Part shown: piece after piece, positions 1 through 12,000 of the stretch
How positions within the stretch are numbered: the first letter of the stretch is position 1
How the letters are laid out: each line of letters begins with the position of its first letter
Source of the DNA: Nectonema munidae
Taxonomy: Eukaryota; Nematomorpha; Nectonematoida; Nectonematidae
Direction: 5' to 3'
Assembly (NCBI GenBank): GCA_030549495.1
Contig: JAUIRK010000855.1
Location: forward strand, 1,091,001 to 1,155,000
Length of the DNA: 64,000 nucleotides
Position numbers and translations under genes: made by a program
The notes under the pieces: model-generated
What the model was told of the DNA's origin: nothing
Seen by the model: the letters and a program-made list of their open reading frames with translations, nothing else
Database searches by the model: none

Positions 1-2340
1 TAAATATTAAATAAAAAAATTTTAATCAAAAGAATCTTTAATTGTAGAATAATAATTTCTAAAATTATTCATTAAAAACTCTTATAGGTGAAAACTTGTG
101 TCTTAAAATGATGTAAAAATAATAATTAATCCTCACATTTGAAATATAATCTGAATCGTCAAAATTATTTTATATTAAATGAAAACACCATATGTCAAAC
201 TTTCTTTCTTTATACTTGTTGGTTCACTACTAATGATTGCCATAAATTCTCTAAAGAGTGAAAAACGCAAAAATTAATTTTGGATCAATGTATTGATTTT
301 TTATATAAGTTATAACAAAAATAGTGAACGAGAAAATGAAATTAAACTTTTAGGAGCTAAATCTCGATGCCAGATTGAAATGAAGGGGGTGGGGGCGAAC
401 AAACATTTTGTCTACACTTCCTTGTAATGAGATTGAGGACCAATTTCTCGCCTAGAAGTTTGCCCGTGTATGAAAGATCAAATCGTACACCAGGGGAATG
501 CCTCATGAAAATCACTATTTTTAAAAGGTATTATCTAAATGAACTAGAGTATGTGGAGAAACCTCTCTGATAGATGATAACGCTTGCAGAATGAGTGTCC
601 ATCATAATATATACGAGGCATGAATCTATTGTTTGTCGTTGTTTCATCTTGCACGGCAAATGATTTTCTTCAGGACACGCTGAGATTTGAAGTCGATGTA
701 GTAGTGTGTCTAGACTATGGATTTTATTTGTATGTTTGATAATGTGGTTTTCACTCATAAAAAATCATGTTCAAGGATTCAACGAAATTTGTGCTCCCAT
801 TCCTTGACTTTATCATTTTGGTGAAGAGCTGCAAGTAAGAGTTGATGAAAAGGAAATGTGATAACAGTTTTCAATATTTGATATCAAAAAATGTCATCAA
901 TATCAAGAGAATAGATACCCAAAATTGACTTTTTGGCCTCAAAAATGTCTCTGTTCAATAGTTGATATAGAAATAAGGTTAATGTTTTTTTCACTAATAA
1001 ACATTCCTAAATCTAAAATCCTTTTCTTGTGGTAAATATTTACACAAGCTTTGTTTTCCATCCATCCATCTATTGCATACAATTAATTGTTACCGTGCTA
1101 TCATCATCATACATCTTTATTCACCTTAATCAACACCTTTTTACACTTATGAAATGTTTTACGACAGTAGTTATCTGTTATGAATACTATTCCGGTGTAT
1201 TTCTGGTTTGCATCCTCTATAGCGCCCAATATGCTTTTGATATGGACCGTCAAACTGCCATATGTTTATTTTAATTCTATTACACCCTCGTTTGCTTCCT
1301 AATTTCTTTTTGTTTTGCATATAAACGTTTCTTTCTTGCAAATGAAAATAATCGCTAAAACCGATACTAAATTTTGGTAGAACAAAATAGCGACCCGTGA
1401 TATATGTTTTTCTGCCAAAATACCCTAACCCTTGTACATCTGATGTTTGCATAAACTTTAAGGTATTCATTTTTAAGCTCAGATTTTCTACAATTAAATA
1501 CATAGTATCTTGGCGAATCTTCGTTTGCATATGTAATGCCCCAGAGCTGATTGGCCGATAGCAAATCAATATATCCGCCAAAATCACCAATACCAATATG
1601 TCGGGAAAGTTACAGTTTCCAGAATATTCGGAAACCTAAAATTTCCAGTTATAATTTATAATAAGAAAGTTTAGAATGTTAATTTCACTTTTAAATGAAG
1701 AATTAATTAATTTATAATAATATTATTTGCATCTAGAAAAAATTCTGTATCAAAAAAATGTTTTTCCTTCATTTTGAGGCATTTATATAGAGAATGGAAA
1801 AAACTACTGCATTCATTGTCAAAATGATAGCGACCAAAGTTGACATTTTCAGATATTCAAAAAAATTTTTATGACACTTGGTTCAGTAGAAAAAGGCGAA
1901 CATTCAATCAATGTTCACTGATGCTGCTCCCATGCGCAAAGTCTAATGAGGTTAGGCAAACTCTTGGACTACCTTTATCAAGCCATTTGTACCTACGCGT
2001 GCGTGTCTGCAAAGAAGAGGAAAAATGATTGAAAGGAGGTGGGCGTGATATGAATTCTTCAGGCGTTCCCTCACCCATCCTTGTTTTCTTAACCTACTCA
2101 AACAAAGCGTCGGAGAAGGCGTCTCGATGCGCAAGTGCTCTTTATTTGCTTACCTTTATGTTGCACGCATTTTTTCTTCCCAAGACCTGGTTCTCCTGAA
2201 AAATAGAGCTTACCTGAGTCTCAGCTTATATTGTTGCTGACCTCTTCCGATTACTTCACACGTCTCAGATCGTAACAAAAGGATTCCCCTTATTGCTGTA
2301 ATCGGTAATTCAACTTCCTCTCCATATTAATAAGCAAAAT
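1..2340. other. 5' flank, no gene recognised
   Basis: AT-rich sequence with only short, uninformative open frames. No domain, splice-supported exon or repeat boundary could be defended here. It may hold upstream non-coding exons or regulatory DNA of the GPCR gene, but nothing in the sequence shows this. Confidence 0.5.
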
Positions 2341-2650
2341 CATATGTGCCGATATTTTTTAGCACACTTTCTAGCACATTTTTTCCCTTTTTTTCCCCCC
2401 CCCCAAATTCAAAACCCTTTCAAATGGGGGGTTTTTTTCCCCTTTTTTTAACCCTTTTTTTTTACTTTTTTTTTTTTTTATTTTTTTTTCTTTACTACCC
2501 CCCCCCCCCATCAAAAAAAAAGAGATTCCCCAATTTTCCCCTTTCCTTCTCTCCCTCATTTTTTTTGGGGGTTTATCTTTTTTTTTTTTTTTTTTTTGAA
2601 TTGTTTGGGGGTTTTTGGAGAGGGGGGTGATTTTAAAATTTTGGGTTATT
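2341..2650. repeat. Homopolymer-run low-complexity block
   Basis: About 300 bases made almost wholly of long single-base runs (T, C, A and G runs of 4 to 17), with nearly every base stretched. It is not a simple microsatellite with a repeat unit. Both strands show long open frames only because of composition. The texture resembles low-quality consensus sequence as much as biological DNA. Confidence 0.6.
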
Positions 2651-5600
2651 AGTTTTTGTGTTTTAATACCCAAAATATCTTTAATGATAGACATCGTAAA
2701 TGGGGTATAAATGCAAACTTCCAAACTTTTCAGCTAAAGTTACTTTTCAAAAATAACGCATTTTTATCCCATCTTGAAAAGACGAAAATCTTGTTGTTCT
2801 CATTGTTTTGCACCAAACCATCTAAAAAGATATAAAAGTATTTTAACATGTGCACACCTTGAAAAGTAATATTTGTGTTTCAAAGTAATTCAAACGTTAA
2901 CACTTTTAACCTCTGAGTCAAACTTATAAAGCGCTGACCATATGTTGTACTCATGAAGAGCGGACATCTTTTAACTTCTTGATTGAACTTTTGGAAGGGA
3001 GATTGCTACAATTTCAATTTTTTAATAAAAAACAAAAAACTGGAATAAAAAGTTGGAATGTTAAATTTGAATTTCTTTTACAAAGTCATTTCTTTGAATT
3101 TGTACTAATACGCGTGTACAGCATGGCCAATGCCATTCTTATTGCGCGGTGTAAAAAAGATAATCATATTTTTTTTAATAGTAATAAAGATTATTTGATT
3201 TTTTGTTTCGTTGATTAAAAAATGTGTGGAAAAGTAAGGGACTGACTGATGTTCCTTTTTCAGTGAAAAAGTTGATTAATTTTCACTGGAGAGTGAGGAA
3301 AAATGAACTAAATTAACTTCTAGAGTAAAATGAATCATTTTTTATTCTTTCTTTCATTCATTTCATCTCGTTTCCACGTGTCAGAATTTCAATGAGAGTG
3401 TTAGCGAAAGATTTGAAGAATCTGAACGCCATGATATAAAAAGAGAAAATCTCATTCCTCTATACATCATCTTTTCCAATTCATTACTACCCATATCACT
3501 ACTGTTTTAAAAGCATATATAGACTGACTACTAAAGTTTTGCTATCTTAAATGATTTGTGTCATATCTCACATGTGTGTCATATTTTTTGAAAAATTAAC
3601 CATGGACAAAACGACAAGGTATTTTTACGTTGACAATTGTCTTGATTTCGTTAGTTTTTCTTATATATATTTTTCCACCCAATATAATAAACGAGCTTAA
3701 TATTCAATGTTAAGGGAATAAACATCTTGGATCTTCTTGGGAAAGAAACAGAGGACAAAGCTCCTCTCTATCACGCCCACAGGCTAAAACCTCTAAATAA
3801 TATTCAATAATAAAAAACTTTGGTCTATATAATATCAAAAAAAATTTTAAAAGCAATAACAGTTGTGTCTTAAAAAAAAATTTTTTCAATGTTTCTTTCA
3901 AAATTTGCATAAATTCTTTATATTTATATCCTGTCTTCGTGTTAAACTTTTGTTTAATTAATTTTGGCATTTTTTTTATTTAACTTTTAAGATCTTTCAA
4001 AATTGGAAAACTTTCAACAAAATCATGTATTTGAATTTTGATACTTTTTTTTGTTATTTTCCAAAAATAGGTGTACATTTTTTTGAAAAAAGTATACGAC
4101 AGAAAATTTTTTTTTATTTAGTGACGAAAAAATCGATTACTGTTTTGGTCAAAGTAACAATAACTATTTATAACATTATACTTTTATATTATCCATTGAC
4201 AATGTATGTAAGAAATTAATGTTTTTAAAATGAGCTACCTAACCCAATAAATATATCACTAATTAACAAGAAGAAATTAAGATTCCTTTTTTTAATAACA
4301 ATTTTTTCAAACATCCATATGTTTTACAAACGTAATATTTATTGAATTATTTCATTTTTTCAATATTTTTTATCACAACAAAATGTCCATAATGTAAAAT
4401 ATCGATCAAACAAAAATTTCGCCGTTTTAAATTATTATCATTCGTTTGACCAGCAATTGAAAACTTTAAAAAGCAAAGCTCCACTCATCGGGTAGCTTCT
4501 TGGACCCGAGATTAAAAATAAAAAATTTGAATAAAACGATTGAAACTTTTTTTATATTTTAAGTTAAATCTTTTGGCTTGTGAAAAATTTGTACATTTGT
4601 AATGATTTGTCTTACGAGTGGACTAAGTTCAGGTAACGCATTCAATTGGAGCTTTTTCTCCTTCTTTTCATACCATTCACCTATTGTTATTCTTCGATAA
4701 TCTTTTTTTGTGCTATATTCATCTTTATTTGATTGGGTGTGTGATAAAAATATTTTTGATAGTAAAACCTCAATTATATCAAGTATTCGATTTTTGAGTA
4801 TTTTTCTCGAACTAATTTTCACATATCGGAAATTTTTTTAACACCCAAGGAAAAATCAGTCACTAAAATCATTTTTCTCCTGATAAACTTCCACATATTT
4901 TAAGTTTGTTGATAAATTATAAATTAATTTCATGCTTCTAACTTTGCTTCTTTTTACATTTATATTCAGCTTTCTTCATTTTTGGGGTAATTCAAGAAAT
5001 TGCCTTAAATTCAATTCGGAAAGAAACAGTGGAGATAATATAATTTTTAAAAATGAAATAAATTTTCTGGATCTCGTCCTATCTTGGAGCACATACCGCA
5101 GTGTTTGTTAATCTATTTTTTGCAACAAGCCAACATTTGTTCAGATTAATCAGCTTTTTAAAATTTTTTATATTGTTAGTTAGAAAATAAAAGAAAATTT
5201 ATATATACAGAATCTATATGCAATAATCGCGAATTTTATATAGTTGCATTCAAATCAATCTGTGATTAATTATGATTTCCTTTTTTTTTTAAATTTATTG
5301 GCTACTTTTTTGGCTAGTAATCTTAACTATATGAAAAGTAAAATGTCTTTATTCATATAAAATTTTTTGAGAGATCAATTTTCGACCACTATGATCATCA
5401 ACTGATCTTCAACTATCAACCGGAGGAGGAGGGTGGCGAGCTGCTGTGATTGGAGGAAAATGTATAAAAATTATCGGTAACAAATATCAACTATATAGCT
5501 AGTGAAATCAAGTTTTACTATTTATATAGTAAAATTATTATTAATGCTTTTTTTAGCGTATGAATATTGAAAAGAAATGAATTTGTATAATCGCTACTGT

Positions 5601-5827
5601 TCCAAGTTTTGATCCCGACCCATATGTTAAGAAATACTATTTTTACTTGTTCGAACTTTGTCTCCATCAAACAAATATTATGTCTCTCTTTACAGTCTGA
5701 ATACTCTGGCTTCAACAATATTATCATATTGACTGTAATTGTGCTCTTAAATTTAAACCATAACATATGTGGATCACAATAAGATGATATCGATCTACTA
5801 AAAATGATTTTTTTCCTCATTTTTTAG
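2651..5827. other. Intergenic, upstream of the GPCR coding exons
   Basis: AT-rich DNA without a recognised gene. The only feature picked out is a 19-nt exact copy of part of GPCR exon 2 at 5089-5107, listed separately. Because the first recognised GPCR exon looks like an internal exon (pyrimidine-rich AG acceptor just before it), an upstream exon may lie in this stretch, but none was identified. Confidence 0.45.
5081..5130 (+). pseudogene. Possible remnant of a duplicated GPCR exon
   Basis: Positions 5089-5107 are identical over 19 nt to 7240-7258 inside GPCR exon 2, the part coding YLGAHT at the start of TM2. In the same frame the local reading is open for about 30 codons, with hydrophobic residues, but similarity to the exon beyond the 19-mer is weak. 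A decayed tandem receptor copy is the simplest reading; a short patch copied by other means cannot be excluded. Confidence 0.35.
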
Positions 5828-6097
5828 GAAGAAGGCTTAAGGAGGATGCGAAATCTGTACCCAGAACAAGGGTTGCACTGCTACGAAGCCACGAATTCTA
5901 CGCTCTGTTCCCTCATCTTCTCCTCCACACCGAGATGCGTACCATTGTGCCCCGAAAACAGACTGAACCCAGTCTGCGAAGATTGGATCCACACAAGCCT
6001 TAAGGTTCTCCAGATTGGAATTCCAACCACCATATCAATGGCCTTTGTTTGCAAATTCATCATCATCATCGTCATGCTAGAAAAAGAAATGAGGACG
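5828..6097 (+). CDS. GPCR exon A: extracellular N-terminus and TM1
   Basis: Ninety in-frame codons between a TTTTTTAG acceptor and a GTGAGA donor (phase 0). The segment carries six cysteines between residues 18 and 50, one N-x-S/T site (NST), and a hydrophobic helix before the basic KEMRT loop. An in-frame stop lies within the acceptor just upstream, so translation must either splice in here or begin at the internal ATG at 5846. Confidence 0.75.
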
Positions 6098-9000
6098 GTG
6101 AGATATTCAACTTTTTTCCAAATCTGAAGATTTTCATAAGGTTCAAAAAAACTTAAATTGTATATTATAGCTTATGTATAATTTATATTCAAAAAGTTAT
6201 AGTCTAATTTTGTTACAAACCTCTTTAATCTGATTGGATAAAAAAATGGTCAATATTTTTTGTTTTAACCAATAAAATTAAATCAATTTATGGTTGAACA
6301 TTTTCTGAATACATTTTAAGTATTAAAATGAACTGCACAAGAATCTCACCTCTGGTTGTCTAAAATTGAATGATTTTCGACGATTCCCCCATATTTTCAT
6401 TTTAATAAATCACAACAAAAAGCTCAAAATTTTAAACTTTCAAAAAATATATAACTTTGCAGAAAGCTTTTTGAAAATGTCATTGTGGTTCAAATTGATT
6501 CATTTATATCAACATTGAAATACACTGTAAAAATAAGCTTGTAAACTTTTTTGTTCAGAATGCAAACCTTAAGTTGGGATCTTGAAAAAGCAGACTTATG
6601 GAAACCCACACCTTCTTGTAGGCGGATGTGGACAATCCACATATTTTCGCATTCTAATATTTAAGCCCGTCAATTTTTTGTTAACAATAAAAAAAAACTG
6701 CTGTTTAAATATGCAAAAATTGGGCTTTAATGATCGTTTTGGGTGATTGAAATTGAAGTAAGTTAACGATTTTTAAAATCAAGCGATAAATTACGACTCA
6801 AAAGAGAAAGGTTTAGCAATGCGTATCCTTGATTTACTGTTTGACCAGTTTTGACTAAAGGGAACCTGGCGACGACGCTAAGCGCTTTTTAACGAGCAAC
6901 GTGTTTAACACTAAATTTAAAAGTATTCCACGATCCACTCCATTACTCCAAACACGATTTTCTAATTTTAGATAAAACCAATGTTTATTTAGATTTAACA
7001 AATATTTTATCTCCTTCAGTCGCAACGCCCTACATAAATTGTAAGTGGGTATCCGCGGGTATCTGTCCCTTGTTGTACTCTAGAATGAATGTGTGTTCAA
7101 AAAAGGCATATACCCACCACCTTATTATATCCATAAGAAATGACCACTATATGATACAAATATTTTGGGTAAAACCCATATGTGTTGGACATTTAAATTT
7201 TAATTACTTCAAGTATATACTGCTTTAGGTCCTGAATGTCTATCTTGGAGCACATACCATCTCCGATATTCTATATCTCATATGTGCGGCCGTTCTGCAA
7301 TTCATCACATGGACGAACGTAAATGGAGAGTTCAGTGAACTTGCTTCTTACTTCTATTTCTTCTCCGAAGCTTTTTGGCTAAGCTCTCTTTGGACTTTCA
7401 TTTTCGCGCTAATTGAAAGGTGTGCCAAGTTTTCCAACTCACGTTTGAGCTGTACCAAAAGTGGAGTTTGGCGTTCCTGCTTCGTTGTAATACTCACATA
7501 TGTTATTTGCTTTGCTTCTTCCTCTCCGAGAATGTGGATTTACTTAGACACTATCAAAGGTATTCCCACTTTACTTTTGTTCATAGTTCTATTTCCTTCT
7601 TTTGTAGAATTAGTTATCTACGATTTAGCTTGTTTTATCAAAATTAAAGAATCATTAAAAACCGTTTTATTTTCACTTCGCCTTTCGCGTCTTGTATTGA
7701 TGTTATAAAGAACACTTTTTGAGTTTATCCAAGCAGAACTTCTTTGTCGACTTGAAAATAAATATTTTGCTGAAGTGAGGACTGATAAATAAAATAAACT
7801 TTGCGAAAAAGCATAGCAAATGTTTCAACTTTTTTTTTTTTGACAGGGTGTTTCATGCAAGGGAAGTAGAAACTTCCATATCTGCACTGATGAACTTTTT
7901 TATGATAAGTCGATGGCATCACCGGGATTCGAACCCAAGGGCTTTGGATCCGTAGCGACGCCTCTACCTTTCAGCCCACCAGCCAACTTTTTTTTAAGAG
8001 TTTCGGATCAAGATTTTTACATCCTATTTTACTAGAAAGGGAGATTATAAGAGAGGTAAGTGCCCTGTTGGTTCGCTACATAGCTAACTAACCTAAACTA
8101 GAGGAGGTCCCTTTACAGAGACCCCCTAAAGTAAAGAATAGGATGGAGCTTAAGGCTTCCCATAGGAAGGTAAGCTAGCTTACTGAGATAAGGATTAAGG
8201 TAAGCTTACATAAGTAAAATACCAATTAAGGTAAGATACTTAGATAAACCATAGATATGGATGAAAGGACGACAGACTCCTAAGGCGTCCTAGAACAACT
8301 ACCTAAATGGTAGGGTATCTTTTACAGACAGGACGTCCTTAGTGAGGCTCTAAGTCCCTTAAGTAGGATAGGCCCTCAGTTGGGTCTTGGTCAGAATTTT
8401 TTGTCGCAATCTGACATTATATATCTTTTCTACTCTAAAATAAAAGAAAAGAGTCATGCACAGTTTATTATACTCAAAGAAATGAAACAAGGAAGATTTT
8501 TTGAAAATGAAAACAGTCTGAAAATGACCAGTCAATATACAGGAAAGTAGTAAGACCAGCGATGATATATTCAGACAAGACATGGGCACTGAAAAAGACA
8601 CAAGAAAACAAATGGAATGTTACCGAAATGAGGATGTTAAGAGGGATGACTAGGAAAGAGAATAAAAGACAAAATTGAAAACAATGCAATCAGAAAGGTA
8701 ACAAAAGTCGATAAAGTATCAGAGAAAGTCCGAGAAAGTAGACTCATATGGTATGGCCACATAATGAGAAAAGTTTAGGATCATATAGGAAAAAAAGTGG
8801 TGAATATGGAAATAAAAGGAAGGCCGAAACTCAGATGGTTGGGTTGTTTAAGAAAGGATTTCAAAAATAAAGAGACCTTCATGGAAATGATGCCTGAGGT
8901 AGACCAGAATGGAGAAAGAAAATCAAAAACATCGACCTCATAGAAAATGGGAAGAGAAGAAGAAGAAGTAATATTTGACAACTCCATAAGTTGCCAAACA

Positions 9001-12000
9001 TCACAAAAAATCTTCTATAAAAAGTATTGCTAACAATCTTTCAGTAGAAAATGACTTTAATAGCCTTTAAACAAAGTTGAATTGCTGGGGGTCAATTTAA
9101 TCCGGTTCGAGTAAAATTTTAATAAGGTTGAGCAAGCTATACTAATGCTAGCAACTATATATTTTTGTATTTCCTTCCTTCAAAAAGTTTCGCGCTATAA
9201 CATATGTGCCACTGACCACTTCGCCATTGTTAATGGACTGATGAGAGCAGCTTAAGCTCGCGTTTATAATATGTAATTTCTAGGGTTTTTTGATCCTGTT
9301 GTAAGGTAAGCTTGTAACTTCATATTATATACAGTGAAGAACACTCATTCATTATTGGAAACTTTCATTATCCTCACAAATAAAAAAAATTTTCAAAAAG
9401 TTTTTCTTTATTGACTTTTGAATGCAGGAAAGATAAAAAGGTCGCCATTTTTTAACAGAAGAAATTAGGTATTTGACATTTTTGGTAAGATATTTGAGCT
9501 ATATTACATGGTACACACTAAAAAATTGTTTTATCATATAACATCATAAAAAGACAAAACAATTAGGAAAGATGACATTTATTTCCTTCGCATTTATATA
9601 TAATTTATGTACTGGAATATAACTCGTGTGAAAAGCCTACTCCAAAATTTTAATTTTTCAAAAAAAACAAACAAATGAAACAACAGCATCTTGCATGAAA
9701 TGACTTCACCAAAAGTATGACATCAGAGCACTCCACGTAAACAATTTCAGAAAAGGACCAGTTCACATCTCTCAGAAAGAAACTCAAAAATTCTCAAAGT
9801 GCGATTTGAACACCCAAGCGGAGACTTCTTCTGAACTACAAGTCGACTCTCACTAATCCGTGATCAGTAGGACTTTATTAAGTGCGAAAATTTTAGATAT
9901 TAAATTGTTTTTGGAAACAAAATCTGTGCTGAATTACTGATAGTACCAGCTTACTAATTTTCGGATTCGGCACATATAGTATATTTATGCGTTTTTACTT
10001 TAAGCCCGTTTTATTTATATTGAATTGAAGTAAAGAGCGAGGAACATAAAGGAGGCATTATTTAATAAGTTTCCAAAAACTAAGCAAAGGGTCAAATGGC
10101 ACCCATCCTACGAAACTTGGTTTGACACAGCTCCACCTGTCAAAAACCCTTTTGCCGCCTGAATTATTTTGGCACCCCCTCCCTGTGATCTTGAAGTCTG
10201 AGTACGTTTCTAACCCTGGAGGCTTGTAAATGAGTGGATTAGATTATGTCTGATGGTGAGATAATCGTAAATACCATCAATAATAATAATAAAAATCAAT
10301 AGTATCTCATTTCAAAGCTTTCATGAATAAACAAGAGTCTTTACACAGCATTCCAAGCTGTAAAAAGCAAATAAAATTTTGATTCGATAGATCTCATCTT
10401 TCTTGCTACGCTGAAAGATCGCACTCACGAGAAATGGAGAGAGGCCAACCAACTCTTGAATAAATTGATTTCTCACTTTCAATACAAAATGTGTTTTCCT
10501 CAATTTTTAAGATAAAAGCCATTCATCGTACAGTGAATACTGATGAAACAAGAATTTGTATAAGCTAGGCACTCACAGATCGTTCAAAGTAACATATTCC
10601 ACAATTTACAAGTGTGTTAATGACACTACTACTTTTGCTATATCTTTGAAAAGGTGGACCCGGTGGAAAAGCAAATGCCCAAAAGATAAGTTTAGCAAAA
10701 AGAAGTGATTGCAAAACTGTATATTTTGTGCTTTGATTATTGATAAACAGGACAACATTAAAAAAAAATTTTTTTTTACTTGATTTTATACCATTTTTAC
10801 ATGCTGATTATAAAAATCGAATTCATTTTTTCACATCACGCCAAGTTTTTTCTCTAAAAGCAAAATTCACTTTGGTATATTTTGCCAACTAAAATAAAAA
10901 TAATTATAAATATATACATTTATATACCTATTTTTTAAGATTAATTTTTAGTGTTTTATTATAACATGGCCTTAAGAAGAAATTGTTTGAATTCCCCTGA
11001 CTCATTTTGTTATGTATGTGGAAGTTTTACAATCCCATCTCAAAGAATGGCAATTAATGAATTTATTAAAAAAGCCTATTTTGCCTACTTTAAAATCAAA
11101 TTAGGAGATCAAGAATTTTCGTGGGCTCAGCATACTGTTTGCAAAACTTGTGTGGAAAATCTCAGTCAATGGACAAAAGGCACAAGAAAAAGTTTGTCTT
11201 TTGGAATTCCAGTGAACAAAAAGACCATATTTAAGATTGTTACTTTTGTCTCACAAAAACTTTAGGAAAGAATTTTTTTATAAAAAAGAATCAGATGCAT
11301 TAAAAAAAATTTTAACAAAACAATTGGATATCTCCTACAAAGCGCTCATCTCCAAAAATGGATGTTTATTGAAAGAGACATTTGTGGAAAGACAAAAATA
11401 ATAGATATCTGTAAAATAAGCTTAAAATCGAGGATAATTTCAACATACTTTTGCTTTTCAACTACTCCACAAAAGGATTTAGATCCACGTGACTCGTTTT
11501 TATATTTTAATCATTCATATCCAATGATGTCTTCCCTTCTTTCATTAAAAGCTGTGCCCGTCTACATAATACTCACTAAGCTTGTCAAAGTTTTAGAAAG
11601 AAAGATATATAAGATAAAGTTAAACTAGTGAAATAATTTGAAGAGTTTTACAATGGTATTCAGTGGAATGTTGGTAGAGCACTAGCGCTTCTTCTGGTAA
11701 TTCGCGATCCGTGTGTATACTTTTCTCTTCTTTTTAGGCATTCCGATATCTTTCAAACAAGACGCTCCCAAAAATTTCTGCAAAACATATGATTGGTTTC
11801 TGACTACTTTTTCCATTCTTATTCCATATCTTCTTTACTTAATTCTTTCAATCACCCTCATCACTTCAATTCAAAAGAAAAGACAGGTATTTTCATTATT
11901 TCACATATGAGTCCCCTTTTTTCGCATTCTCGAATGCAGACATGATCTTTGAAAAACGGACCATATGAATCAGCATCACTACCATTGAAATTGATGATGT

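Noticed and set aside
2346-2724. Pro/Phe- and Lys-rich frames in the homopolymer block
   Set aside because: They result wholly from base runs.
7914-7986. A working tRNA gene on the minus strand
   Set aside because: The boxes are present, but acceptor and anticodon arms do not pair well; a SINE head or pseudogene fits better.
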